Origin: Mortierella alpina
Lineage: Eukaryota > Mortierellomycota > Mortierellomycetes > Mortierellales > Mortierellaceae
Assembly: GCA_029449245.1 (NCBI GenBank)
Contig: JANATF010000012.1
Location: forward strand, 1,364,001-1,428,000
DNA length: 64,000 nt
Direction of reading: 5' to 3'
Part shown: positions 13,211 to 24,591 of the stretch, piece after piece
How positions within the stretch are numbered: position 1 is the first letter of the stretch
Layout: each line of letters starts with the position of its first letter
Position numbers and translations under genes: made by a program
The notes under the pieces: model-generated
The model's database searches: none
What the model saw: only the letters and a program-made list of their open reading frames with translations
What the model was told of the DNA's origin: nothing

Positions 13211-13315
13211 CGCTGTGCCCAAGCGGCTGGCACCCGGTGCGTTCTACAACCATTCCGAGCACTGGAATTAGATGGGCGACAGCTAGTGTAAGGGTTCGAG
13301 CCCTAAAATACAGCG
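13211..13315 (+). other. tRNA-like structured element with a Pol III B-box
   Basis: GGTTCGAGCCC at 13293-13303 fits the Pol III B-box/T-arm. Upstream, GTGCC/GGCAC (13215-13219 with 13229-13233) encloses CAAGCGGCT like a Ser/Leu-type D arm. CCGGTGC/GCACTGG (13234-13240 with 13259-13265) forms a seven-pair stem. CGCT at 13211-13214 can close with AGCG at 13312-13315. The T stem beyond the GGG/CCC core pairs poorly, and the spacing between T arm and closing stem is two bases too long. I do not call a functional tRNA: it may be a decayed Ser/Leu tRNA or the head of a tRNA-derived SINE. Confidence 0.3.
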
Positions 13316-14204
13316 GGCTCTTGTCTGAGGCACGGGAGGTAGACAATAATAGGGCTACGCAGATGTTCAAGGCAGGCGCTGAAACTTTTTGCACGCACTT
13401 TCTGCTTTGGGTCTGCGCATATGTGAGATCCATCATCCATCGCGTGTCCAAGAGTCCACACAGCATCGTGGATTCAATGTCGTCCAGGTTGAGCACCTTC
13501 CCCTCAGGTAACCTGAGAACACTTGGAGAATGCTCATGTATAGGACTGCCCCTAATCACACTTCTCTCTGAATACGGACAAAGCGGCAGGGCGCCAACCT
13601 ACTCGCCGAGTTATTTTGAACTATCAATCCGTCATTCCAGACCCAGTAACGGTCTCAACAATGGCCCGAAATAAAAAAGAGGTCAAGGGCGCATCCAAAG
13701 GATTTGTTTCACACTCTGGCATTCATGGGTCTACTTCTACCCCATTTGGGCGTCAGACTTTGGATCCTTTCCAAAACGTATGCCCTCGACGACCGAGAAC
13801 GATAACTCTAGCTATTTACACTATCAGATATTCAAACTACGAAAAGCCGCTCCGCCTAAACTGGACTTGAAGGTGCGGTTGTACAATCCCTCAGTCATCG
13901 TGGATAGGTCTCAGTATAAAGCTGAGAAGCGACTTGGATGAGGACGACGCAGAACCTGTGCCGGCTCTAGAGTCCGCTGTATCCCGCTTGTCATATCCTG
14001 AAGAAACTTTGGTCCTTCTCGAGGATTGAAGTCTGGCTGATCTGGCTTGTGCTTCGTTAAGCGAGGGCGATACCCTGGCCATTTGACTGCCACCACAATG
14101 TAACCTTGACGCCCACGACCTTTGCGTATGAGCTGGGTCCACAAAAAATTCGGTCTTCGAATGTGCAGCAGCAACCTCGGTTGTTCTGCTGCAACTGTAT
14201 TTGG
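13316..14204. other. Gene-poor stretch
   Basis: Only short unsupported ORFs occur here, for example a plus-strand one at about 13661 (MARNKKEVKGASKGF) and a minus-strand 135-aa one over 13152-13559. Neither shows a known motif or clear splice signals that would extend it. Confidence 0.4.
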
Positions 14205-14463
14205 TTAGCATCGCCGTACGGGAGAGCTTTCGAGCCGTTCTTCATGCCCAGCCAATATTCTACTCCTCCTGAATCCCATCCACTTGGCATTCCAGTCGGC
14301 CGACCATGCCGACTTTGCATGGCCGATCTTGAGCCCTTTCTTTAGCTCCTTGATCACGTCATCGGCCTTTTGGATCTTGGCATCCCAATCTTTCTCCGGC
14401 TTATTGAGAAGGCGGACGCGTTGCGCCACAGTCCGATCCATAAAGAGGCTAAGCACATTTTCC
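14205..14463 (-). pseudogene. Degenerate second copy of the HNH-like gene end
   Basis: On the minus strand, NGSKALPYGDANQI (about 14205-14260) repeats the KNGKVLPYGDADQI block of the neighbouring ORF at 14549-14595; the DNA matches at about 22 of 25 bases over the core. The preceding residues (ending KSAWSADWNAKWMG) are open in a different frame, so at least one frameshift separates the blocks. The arrangement looks like an old partial tandem duplication that has lost its reading frame. A missed intron is the alternative. Confidence 0.4.
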
Positions 14464-15105
14464 TCAAGCTAGTGAATTGTTCCTGACTTCAATCAAACCC
14501 GACGTACTGTCTAACTGAACGTGCCAGTTTGCGAAATACGATGCAGCCACTAGTATTTGGTCAGCATCGCCGTATGGCAGAACTTTTCCGTTCTTGAATG
14601 TGGTCCTGTCTGTGGAGAACTTTTTTCGCGGATCAATGGATACTCCAAGCGATAAGTTGACTCCCGTCCAAATGCACGAAGGATTTGCCTTCTCTAATCT
14701 TGTCCGCAGGAAGGCCTCTTCCGAGGGCTCATAAATCGCTGTGCCAACTGCGAAGCCCTGATTGGCCACGGTCATAGCCGTAGTCAAGGCCTGCTCTTGC
14801 GACCCGAAATGTTCAATCCGAGTAGGAACGCGGGACCACAGCTTCATATTTTGCAGGGGTACAGATGGAGCCTCCGAGAGCTGGGTATTCCTGCATGCCT
14901 TGCATGTTGATCGAAATGCTAGTGGGGTGACCGCAGACATGTTTAGCATAAGCTGTGAATTCGAGCGATCTTGTGGGACGTTGCATACGTTGCAGCGACG
15001 CTGTTCAGCACAAGCTGGCACACTCGTTCCGGGAGCTAGCTTTTGGAGCAAGCCGGTGAAAAGGTCTCCTTCAATCTGATAGGTCTCTCGTATGGATGCC
15101 TCGGC
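14464..15105 (-). pseudogene. Remnant of a zinc-ribbon/HNH-endonuclease-like gene
   Basis: The open frame from an AG acceptor at 15106 runs 213 codons to a stop at 14464. It holds a Cys-x2-Cys (CNVCN) and, 29 residues later, Cys-x2-Cys (CKAC), as in the zinc knuckles before HNH domains. A block CIWTGVNLSLG...STDR...LPYGDADQI...FANW follows, which resembles the C-x-TG-x-L / S-x-DR / N pattern of HNH nucleases. A 28-nt upstream exon (15201-15228, encoding CVSEAFADK) splices in frame, but no convincing start exists before it reaches the stop region of the TBC gene. Downstream a partial repeat is out of frame. I therefore read it as a broken or very diverged gene. The nuclease assignment is inference from motif spacing. 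Confidence 0.4.
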
Positions 15106-15373
15106 CTACCAAGGATGTTTAAAAGCGTGATTCCCTTAGCCATTTTTCTCATTTCGGCAGGGCACAGTACGTGTATGTATATACCTTGAAACATCCTTAC
15201 CTTGTCGGCGAATGCTTCACTCACGCACCTACAACATACAGTACTGTCGTGAAAGTATAGACAACCCTTTTGGAGGAAAAGAGAGGTATTCCTGTACTTT
15301 ATTTGATGAAAATATCTTTTGAATGGGCAGTGCGTGTGTGTCTTGATCAAATGATGGAGGAGGGGGCTACGAG

Positions 15374-18295
15374 TCATCTGAAAAGCGATATGCTTGCAAA
15401 TAGATCCGTGTGCTGTGAGGGTTCGACATTGCTCTGGTGCGCGTCCTTATTGAATGTCGCAGAAATGGGCGTATGCATTGGCGAGCCATGATAGCTTCCT
15501 TCCAGGCTATGATCCAGTCGATCACTGTTCTGCACGCCATCGATTGTCAACGCCTTCATATCGGATGGATACCAGTTATCTGGAGTTGACACAACGGTAT
15601 ACTGTTCACTGATAGAGCTGCGTGAACTCCAGATCCGTATGTCCATGCTAGGGCGCGAAGGTGGTTCATGCACCTCGTTTCGCAAGGCGATGTGCAGTGT
15701 TGTAGGATGAATGCGACGACGATCCCTAATGACTGTCGCCAGTTGTAGTATGGGTTGGATGTCTACTGGCGGATAGTTCTATAGCAACAACTTTGTGTTA
15801 GTGATATAACAAAGTTCTCTTTTTGATTTTGCCGAGTCGAATGAATGTCATATCAGCGAAGGCGGATGGGAATGAGAAAACCATACCTGAAGTAACTTCA
15901 CATTATCCGCAAAGTCGCCATCCAGCAGTTGGTCACGAAGAAGGCTACAAGTATAAGAATAAAAAAAAGATATATGAGCCGCGCTTCTGTCGCGTTGATG
16001 CTGCATGGCCATTGAAATTGGAGTTGCAACTGTCCAGATTTCCTGTGCTTACCACACCATTGCGCATCCAAAATCGAGTAGAAAGTCATAGTCTTTCTCA
16101 GTGCCGCCAGTGTCTGCGAGAATGGAGTCCCATATCCGCCAGACATCCGGCACCTCAAACTCTTGCGTGCACAACACTGTCAACCATCGGAAGCTGTAGT
16201 ACTCTGGCGCAATCCCTTTCTCCTCTAGGTTCTGCCAGAGCTGCTCGTCAAATAACCTCAGGCGGCGGTTCATCCGTGCAATGCTCGATCCGATGCCGCT
16301 AGCCCGATCACGGTCCAGTGACCTCATAAAGTGATCTCGGAAATGGGCCATCAGCAGGTGGAATAACCAAAAGGACTCTGCCTCGGCATGGGCTAGAAAG
16401 AAAGAAATGATAATCACGCGAATGGGTGAGTGGTTCTAAACTACCATTTTTTTTTGTAGCGGAAGTGCAGCGTCGTGAAATCTCAGGCCGCTTACCTTTG
16501 CTGACTTCATCCGGGTCATTTGCGAGTAAGTAGTATAGAGGTCCGAGGATCTCATTCATGCCCTGGACGTATCCAACACCTGGGTTGAGTTTCGCAAAGA
16601 TGAACAAAATCCGCTCAATTGCCTCCCAATGAAGGTCCTGTGGCAGCTCGTCTTCACTGCTATCGTCAGACCCACCCAGTGTCACGGGTGAGTTTGAAAG
16701 CGGGAAATTGACCTCCTGTTTCTGATCCGATTTTAAAATGGGTTGGCCTTTGGGTATCTTATCCTTTGATCGGGACTTTTGCAAGCTGTGTGCTTGATGT
16801 TCCCGAGATCCAAAGTCCTGATTCAAGTGTGCAACTCGCTTAAAAAGGGACCGCCGGGTTGGAATGGGCGAGAATAGATAGTCCGGTAGAGAGATGTCTT
16901 CCTCGTCATGACAGCCAGGTGCCGAAGCTGCCATACCTCTCAATACAGCAGCGGCTGGCGAGGAATAGTTACTAGGCGTTTTATATCCATTCAGTTGAGA
17001 TAAAGGTGGGGTTTCATAGCCATTCTCTGTTTGTTGGTCGCATGGTGCTGCGGTCTGCCCTGCTGCTGCCATTTCTGCTGACTTTTCTCTCTTGGACTCG
17101 GCCCTTGGAGACATAAGGGTGACGGTCTGGCGTCTTTTCATATTTGGTGTCATGGCTCTGGTGATCGACGCCCGTTTCATCTCCACACTGGTCCCTTGCA
17201 CTGTTCCCCGTCTCTGAGTTGGTCCTGAACCAGTGAGCGATCCTGCTATTATGGAACCGTTGGTTGTTCCAAACTCCTCCCAAGTCATAATTCCTGTGTT
17301 TGAAGGTGTTCTTTTCTTGAGCTTTCGAGTTTCAGGATCGATACTGAGAGGACAGAGTGGTGAGTATGGAATAGGTAACTGGAAGAACGCGAAATCAGGC
17401 AAGGTTCGCCTCACGTCCTTGTCAATCTGTTCAAGGGTCTTATTGTCCTGCAAAAAGAGCGACCGCTCTGGGTCATCCATATCCCTAAAGGACTTTCAAC
17501 AAGCGCAAACAGAGGCCAGGATGAGAGCCATGAGACATGATGATGCTGTTCATTCGAAGGGTGGAGTGACGATACTGTCAAAGCGAAAAAAAACAAAGGC
17601 TGCTATGAAAAATACCTCGTCCTCGTCCATTGAAAGGTCCGGCCCTTCAAGCTGAGGTTCAACGATCAGATCTTTGACAAAGCTCTATTAGGACAAGCAG
17701 GCATGCGGAACGTGAGTATGTGTTCTGGGATGCAGCTTAGTGTGTTGAGAATGAGCAGTGCGATTACATAGTAAAGTCGTCTTTGCTCCATGCGCCTTGA
17801 TTCCCACTTTGACTTGTCCAAGGGCAGATATCCGAGAAGAATCTATACATAGTTGTGTCAAGTGATTAAGAGTGAATAGCTTGAAAGAGCCTGTCATTTG
17901 CATGAAGCTTCTAGGCGTGTTGCTGTAGCAGTGCAGTACCTTCCAGCATGTTTGACGGATGCCTGGCTTATCAGGAATGCCTGAAGGACGTATTCAAATG
18001 AATGGATGTTGTTTCCTTTCGTGAGCAAACTTTTGGGTAGACGATCAGAGGACATAAAAAAAAAAAGGTCGTGACGGCCAACGGAAGACGTTACCGCCAA
18101 AGCAAAGGTCGTTGAACTCCTTCCGGCACAGGACCTGGCCATCGGTCGGATCAAGGCAGCTTTCAAAGTGACTTATCCTAAGGGGAAGCCAGAGCACGAA
18201 GACGATAGAGAATATGAATATACTGCGAACTGACAGAGCGGGTATGTGAAAGCAGTGCAGCCTGTTGTGCCGCACCTTGCGATGTATGACTCCAT
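15374..18295 (-). CDS. TBC-domain Rab GTPase-activating protein, TBC1D13-like
   Basis: This protein stimulates GTP hydrolysis by Rab proteins in membrane traffic. Nine exons are read: 18276-18295, 18095-18177, 17940-17980, 17768-17842, 17616-17684, 16496-17492, 16053-16392, 15887-15944 and 15374-15778 (695 aa). The short 5' exons assemble the TBC1D13 N-terminus, including GIPDKPGIRQTCWK and ILLGYLPLDKSKW. The Arg-finger motif IDKDVRRT is at about residues 119-126 and the Gln-finger YVQGMN at about 404-409, both intact, so GAP activity is likely. Between them sits a low-complexity Ser/Pro insert of about 220 residues absent from the animal protein (about 400 aa). The C-terminal tail of about 90 residues is also extra. 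The acceptor of exon 6 (after GAAAG at 17493) is the least certain junction. The gene is divergent from the 18.97-kb gene. Confidence 0.9.
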
Positions 18296-18970
18296 GGCGA
18301 CAAGGGTAGGAGGGAATGCGAAGAATGAGGCAGTCTGTGGAGGATGAATGGGCCAGCGTGGAATGGGAGGAGGGCGGAAGAGAACAAGTTCAAGACGAGA
18401 AAAAGGGCGTCCCTGGCTTGATATTTTTGCCTCCTGACACGTAAGGAGCCAATGGCATGCGGCAGCATTCCCTGCTATTTTGGAGACGCTGTCGTGAGTG
18501 GATGGGGCTCAGCTTCGCCCATGGCGCCTCGTTCCTATGCCAGGAGGCGGTGCACAGGCAGTGACAGGCTCGGATCCCGCAGAGTCACGGGTGATGTTGT
18601 GCGACCAAACGCGCTTGGTCGCGTAACGTGTCAGGCCCGCCTAGTAGGCTCACCCAGCTTGGAGGCGGCCCACCGTGTCACACAACAGCGAGACCGAACA
18701 TGGTCCTCCTCCACCTTTTCGAGGGCCTTTGGAAGCAAGACCAGGTAGACAACTGTGTCTGCTGGGTGGGAGTGACGTCCAGCATGGCAACTTTAAGGTT
18801 CACGCGAAAACAAGGCACACTTGCATTTTGCGTTTGCTTCTGATCGGTGTGTGGGGGATACATACACAGCTCAAACCTATTCCGCCAACTGTTCTCTTTG
18901 ATCTCCACCCCCCATTATCTTTCCATCCCATCCCTCCCCTCTCGACATCCCTCATTCTCTTTGATCCAAA
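18296..18970. other. Divergent promoter region
   Basis: This is shared 5' DNA of the TBC GAP (leftward) and the small mitochondrial-type protein (rightward). I see no gene. The last 80 bases before 18971 are C/T-rich, typical of a fungal 5' UTR. Confidence 0.6.
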
Positions 18971-19562
18971 ATGCTTTCCGCCAAAAGTCTCATTCTAAGA
19001 GCCAGAGCTCCTCTTCAGCAGGCTGCCCGTCAGAGCAATGTGCTTCCCTTGATCACTCGCCAGTCTCGCTCCATTCCCAGCGCAGTCGTTGCATTCAGGT
19101 CTCAGCAAGCCCTTCAGGAACGCACCCTCTTCACACCCACGCGCACCCTCTTTGCCGCAAACAGTGCAGACATTGAAAAGGGCGTACAGAACATCACGGA
19201 TCTGTTCATGGTCGCTCGCGACGAGGTACATATAGGACTTTTGACACACTTTTTTTTTTTTTTTTAACGCCGCGAGGTCCTTTTTTTCCCTACTCGAAAA
19301 AGCTCACCTCTATACGCTACCCTCTATGTCCTGTTCTTTCATAAACCAGCTCGAGTACGCAGATGAGGCTCGCGGATCAGTTTACTACAACGACGACAAG
19401 GAGACCGCTCGCCAGGCGGTCCAGGAGTGTCTGACCTCATACGATGACCTCTTGAAAGATCTGAACGATGCACAAAAGTTGGACGTCCAGCGCAAGATCG
19501 GTCTCAAGATCATGGAGCTCAAGTCTCAGTTGGATGCCTTGAATGCAGAGGAGCTGGAGTAG
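18971..19562 (+). CDS. Small protein, probably mitochondrial, unknown function
   Basis: Exon 1 is 18971-19225 and exon 2 is 19350-19562 (155 aa). The first 60 residues are rich in Arg, Ser, Ala and Gln with almost no acidic residues (MLSAKSLILRARAPLQQAAR...), which fits a mitochondrial presequence. The rest is acidic and helical (ITDLFMVARDELEYADEA, then EECL/YDDLLKDLNDAQKLD and KIMELKSQLDALNAEELE) and looks like a short helical hairpin or coiled coil. The splice preserves frame exactly at VARDE/LEYADEA. I do not recognise the family; a matrix or inner-membrane-associated small protein is inference. Confidence 0.75.
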
Positions 19563-19761
19563 AATACCATAGACTTTGTTCAGAACGATCCATATCTTTT
19601 TCACTGATGTAGTGCAATAGGGTACAGTACTTCTATCCCTGATGATCCAATTGACAGTGCGAATGTTTATGCTGGATGTGAAGAACAGGTGTTCAAGATC
19701 CATAAGGTCCCTTTATGAAAAAAAGGACACCCCAGTGCCGGTGCTGCGAAAAATAATGCGT

Positions 19762-22261
19762 CTATTGCATGACAGACACCCATAACTCGTCCGAGACCTC
19801 CAAGGGAATAAGCCCACTCGCAAGGCGCTCGTCTATAAGATATAATCCCATGCAGAACTGAGCTCGACTCAGTCTCCCAGCATTGTCAACATCCACCAGA
19901 TCCCTACATAGTGAAACGTAAGACGCGTCAGTATGAGATTGAAAGATATTATGAGCTCAAAGTATCAGCGCGACAGCCATTCCTACCAGATCTGTGCCAG
20001 CGTCTTGGAGTCAAGGCGACTTCTTACATAGATGGCATGAACCTTGCCACCTATATCATCACCCAAGAACAACCATAAACAAACTCTGTCAGCCGCAGAA
20101 CGCTGTGATAGCCCTGATCCATGCATGTCCTAAACCTGTTACCTTCAATGTACTCTCCAGAGCTAACGGATTTAAAAAGCGTCTCATAACGCCGTCTCGC
20201 TTCTGGTTTGATTCCAAGACTCTCTGATGTGGTAACATCTGGCGCCCGAGCTGGAGGAATGGCAACACGACTTCCTGTCGTTCCTACTCTGTCGTTCCAG
20301 CCGCCGACAGTATTCGTAGTCTGGGAGCCGACAATCTGCGGCCGCGGTCTCAATTGGTGGATTTGTGAGAGCTGAGAGGCAGATCCTTGCATTTGCAAGT
20401 CCCGTTGTATCGGTTGTACTTTTGAAGGCGAGTCAGAGAATGGATGCGGCAATGGTTCCTTTTGAGGCGCTGCTGTTGCTGAAGCTGCCTTGGTAAAATC
20501 CTCGATGCGCTTCGCAGGGGTGGATGCGATGGTATTTGAGCGTGCGGGTAAAGGAGGAGCCAAGTCGTTGCCATTTGAAGGAGAGTTGCTGAATGCAGGA
20601 GAGTTATCCTTGTCTCCCTTCGTGTCCAGAGGTACGACTTTGGATCCAATAGAGCTTAGTTTTACTCCAAACGCCGCTCCTGCAGGTCCTGTGCGTCCTT
20701 CAGAGTCTTGTGAACCGACTGCTGTTCTTGACCCAGTAGTGGCTGATCTAGCGAGTCCTATTGACGTCTTTTGGGAAGCCGATAAGAGTGCAGCCGGTGT
20801 GTTGATTGTCCTTGATGGCAGTGGCAATGGTTGGCTGTTTCTAGAAATGGCAGGCAGCGCTGAAAACTCCCCAGGGCTATGTCTGACGGCAACAGGGCTA
20901 AATCGAACAGGGCCAGAGACGCCGGTCGAATCAGCCGGTTTCTCAATAGCGGTCGCGGGAGACATGATCGGTGTGCTGTTTCCTGACCCCGTGCGTGCCG
21001 GAAGCTTTGGTGGAGTAGATGCCGATAAATCAGCCTGTGAAGCGGCTGGAGGAGTGCCTTTTCGATCCACAGGACTCGAACTCTTGGATGTCCTGGCTGA
21101 TCGAGGTCTAGAAAAGGTAGTCAGCTTAGGGGCAGGAGCCGTCGCAGTTTGTCCAGGGCTTGTCGTGTTCGTGCTATTGACTCCAGCAGTGGAACCTGGT
21201 CGCACAACTGAGCTCACAGGACTCCCTGTTGAAGTTCGCGGTGGGAGCGCTGGTCTGGCGGCCGAGGATAGCGGCGATCGAGCGGCCACATCAGGCGTAA
21301 TTCTTTGTGGGGATTCGTTAGCTGATGGACGTGAGGGGAGCCGAGCTGGTTGTGATGCTGCAGGAGACCCAAACCCTCGCTGGTTGGCCATGGAAAGGTT
21401 AGCCATCCGCTCTCGGACTGATAGCGCCGGTCCTGATGAAGGGACTTCAAGATTGCTGGACTGATCAAGGGTGTTGCTCCTCCGTGGTAGTACTGGTGGT
21501 CCTGGTGTGGGTCGACCCATGCTTGGCCCAATCAATGGGGTTAGACTAGGTGTACCATACATGGATCGGGTTCCAAGTCCTGGCAAAGCGGTTCTGGAGG
21601 GGTTGGATTTTTCAAGCACTAAGCTAGCGGTTGTTCCTGCTCCCTGGTTACTCCTGGCTCCCATAGTTGATGTCTGAGTTTGCGATGCTGATGGTGTAGA
21701 CGCGTCGGTGTTCACAGGCAAACTGCGTTGCGGCTCTAAAGCAGGCGAGGCAGTCAGTGTGGGGGTCGATCTGGCAGGCAGTTGAGGCGGACCAGCAGCA
21801 TTTGATTTCGCTGGGGATGTCTACAGATACGAAAGAGCAACTGTTTAGGTCAAGCATTTCGCTAGGGGTGGCAGCCAATACATCAATTACAGCCGCGAGG
21901 CTGGGTGGGTGCCTTTTCCTTTGGTTCTTTACCGCCACATGGATCAACTCGACGTAGTTATCGGGAAACAGCCCTTCCTCGCCAGTACGTTCCAGGCGTC
22001 CATGCAGCCATCCGTCCTCCGAAGTTACGCGCACTGTGCAATGGCAACGTCAAAAAGGAATAGGTAAGAACGCATGCATTTGCCCACACGCGAGTCAGGG
22101 ACACATCTGCAGAATGTCCTGGGTATAACGGTGAGCTAGCTCACGACCGTTGCATTGCAAACTATACCATCGGTGAGAATGTCGCCTTCCAGAAATGTCA
22201 GCTCCGAATCCTCATCTCCATGACAGTCAAAGAGAGCTTTTGCTTGTAGAATCTGGACCAT
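19762..22261 (-). CDS. SH3- and EH-domain protein (endocytic adaptor-like)
   Basis: Five exons, 22168-22261, 21933-22033, 20143-21820, 19987-20050 and 19762-19903, give 692 aa. Residues 1-65 form an SH3 domain assembled across the first splice: ALFDCHGDEDSELTFLEGD, then SEDGWLHGRL and GLFPDNYVELI. About 530 residues of Ser/Pro/Thr-rich linker follow, with repeated PP-x-LP and PPLPARS-type proline motifs. The last 90 residues are an EH domain: RRRYETLFKSVSSGEYIEG, VRSRLDSKTLAQIWDLVDVD and GRLSRAQFCMGLYLIDERL, with the AQIWDL and ALYLID-type helices intact. EH domains bind NPF peptides in endocytosis and actin assembly. SH3 plus EH in one fungal protein points to a cortical endocytic scaffold. 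The gene begins 152 bases after the METTL16-like gene ends, on the same strand. Confidence 0.88.
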
Positions 22262-22413
22262 GCCTGATGTTGTGGTTGTGCCCCCCTGCAGTGGCGATTT
22301 GGGCTGAAGAAGTTAGATGAGGTCGTAGGGCGAAGGATGCATGCAAGTGAGGTTGGGAGTGAATGCAGACACAGCGACCTGTCCCGCCCATAAAGAGCTC
22401 GGTTAAGGGGCGT

Positions 22414-24591
22414 TTATTGGCGCCGGCTGAAGGAGTCTCGAAAGTGCAGAAAGAACGACTCGAACAGGGCGCGATCATGCCCCATGGTCCATGCCAGCGC
22501 TATTGATACCCCAGGTGTTGACTCTGCCGTACCGAGTGTTGCTTCTTTTGTGGTGCTGGACTTCTTCCTGGCGCAATACGCACTGATACGGATGTCGAAT
22601 TCCAAAATCGACGCTACCGTTGGATCTGACAATAGTTCCCTCTGCGCACTTTCTGATCCTTCTCTATTGTTGGCATCCCTAGCTAACGCTCGGCGCGCAG
22701 CCCTTGACCATGTGTTCCTGGCAGCCCGAGCGTGAAGAACCCTTTCTAGTCCACTCTCTGCTGGAGCCTCAGCCTCTTGCGGATTGTGATCTATCTTCAG
22801 CCGTGCGAGAATGTTCTTGGAACGTTCCTCGGCTGCTTCAGGGGTGATGTTCATTTCCTCGAAGGACAGGACTGTCTTGGGTGGAGCGAGCTTAACCATC
22901 TTGTTGGATATCTGCTTGGTGGAGGCCTAAAAAGTCATTAAAGTCAAGAACTTCTTGATCAGTCTGCTGGTTACGTGGGTGATTCAAGGATGCAAATTCT
23001 GAAAGCACACGCTTTACGCCTACCCAGGATGGGTGCTCGTCCCCAAAGGACCAAGCTACAGCCCATCGGCTTGTTCGCCCTTGATGAAACGTGGTAAGCG
23101 TATAGTTCAGGATCTGGGTGAGCAGCAAGCATAAGCGTCAGTTTCTGTGCATCTAGCAGTGGGCATGGCACTGAGCGGTTACCCTATTACCTTCTTATCC
23201 TTCAAGTATGCAGTGATTTTGTCTAATGAACTTCGCTTGCCCAGCATGCTTGTGTACCACCTACAACATTAAGGCAAAGTTAGATCTAGAAGAAGCCCTC
23301 ACTTCCGACTTCGCAACGACGCGATTAACCATTACCGTATCCGTGTTTGCCAGCGGGTGCTCTCGTCAACCATTTTTTGCACGAACAAGACTTCGCCACC
23401 GACAGTCATCATCTCATTGACTGTTCCTTGACAAACCGCGCTTGGCCCATTGGTTTTTCCTTCCAAGCTATCCCGTATGTCCTGCTCGTCCTCGTAGAAT
23501 GGTGGATTGCACATACAAAAGTCGTATCTACTTTTCAAAATTGAGGTGGTCCTTCAGTTAATAAGCATGTTTACCTTTGCATAGTTTCTGTGCAGTGACA
23601 AGTGATGGTATGGCTATTACCGTTGCTCTTTGCCAGTGAACAGGTCCTCTGCGAAAATCAACGAGCCGGTGTTCTTGAAGACGGTGACCCTGTCCTGTAG
23701 TTGATTCCTTTTGACATTCTCGCTAGCAAATAAGATGGACCTGCCATCGATTTCTGTCCAGTTTAGATGTGAGAACAATACCGCTGGTCAACATCCACTC
23801 CTGTGAATTTAACTACAGTGTCTTCTTACCTGTCGCCACCATTCTCCAGTTCTTATTTCTGGTGCAACCTAGAAGGGGGTAGATGCAAGAGGCCCCTGTT
23901 CCTCTTGAAAGAGAAAAAAATGTCAGTGAAGCCGCTAGACTCTCGAGAAGCTTTATGATCGCGTCTGTGTGGAAACATCACGCTTACATATCCATGCCAG
24001 TAATCTCACTCTCAGAATCGTTTTTCATCAAATCCTCCATCCAGCAGATATAGTTGAGTCGGTTAGGAACCTAATACACACGCGACTTGATTGTAAGCTT
24101 TAGCCGCAGCGGAGTCATCGTTGCAGAGAGTAAGGTGTAGGGTCTGAAAGAGGAGTGGCACTCACTGCAGGGCAAAGCGAGTCCAGCGGTATATCCAGTT
24201 CGATGGAAAAGTCCCGTTTGAGAAGGCAGTACGTCAGTTCTCTACGAATGTTGCAGAGCGGGCAGTTAGTAAAGCAGCGCTACAGGTCAGCGTGGAACAG
24301 GGAGCGAGCAAGCGTACCTCAAAGCCCGCGGGTCATGAAAGTCTATCACTCCTCGTGTTGAGGTCCCCGCCCCCTTTACGGTAACACTAACAAAAGCAAA
24401 GCAGAGCAAAAAAGTTAGCTCGGTAAATAGTCTGTAGTGTCGTTGAGCACGCTTCTGTGGATGCGACGAGCTTCTTACAATGGCCTCAAAGTTGGGTAGA
24501 GCTCCGAAAGCTCCAGAAAGTCAGGTCGAGTGTTGCTGTAAGGATTGGAAGGATGCATTTCCGAGGTGGATTCCCGTTTGCGCTTTGACAT
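22414..24591 (-). CDS. METTL16: METTL16-family RNA N6-adenosine methyltransferase (U6 snRNA type)
   Basis: The product methylates an adenosine in a structured RNA, U6 snRNA in the best-studied members, using S-adenosylmethionine. Ten exons are read: 24479-24591, 24318-24386, 24166-24241, 23988-24070, 23830-23903, 23621-23753, 23336-23527, 23191-23260, 23024-23113 and 22414-22926 (470 aa; junctions near 23621, 23527 and 23024 are least certain). Family blocks appear in order: MHPSNPYSNTRPDFLELS at the start, PNRLNYICWMEDLM, SAM-binding GMDIGTGASCIYPLLG, catalytic NPPF at about residues 190-193 inside YDFCMCNPPFY, RWYTSMLGKRSSL and QGRTSRWAVAWSF. The last 170 residues are a charged helical region with no block I recognise; they sit where animal METTL16 has its vertebrate-conserved region. 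S. pombe keeps this enzyme (mtl16) and S. cerevisiae lacks it. Confidence 0.92.

Noticed and set aside
13211-13315. A functional tRNA gene
   Set aside because: The T stem has only three pairs, the T-arm to closing-stem spacing is wrong, and no clear anticodon loop forms. It is kept only as a tRNA-like element.
15374-15377. ATGA overlap suggesting translational coupling between the TBC gene and the HNH-like frame
   Set aside because: Coupled reinitiation is not expected in a nuclear fungal gene, and the downstream frame from that ATG does not show coding character.
20490-21464. 324-codon plus-strand ORF opposite the SH3/EH protein linker
   Set aside because: It is antisense to the low-complexity Pro/Ser linker and ends inside it. 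The minus-strand gene has two recognisable domains joined by splicing.
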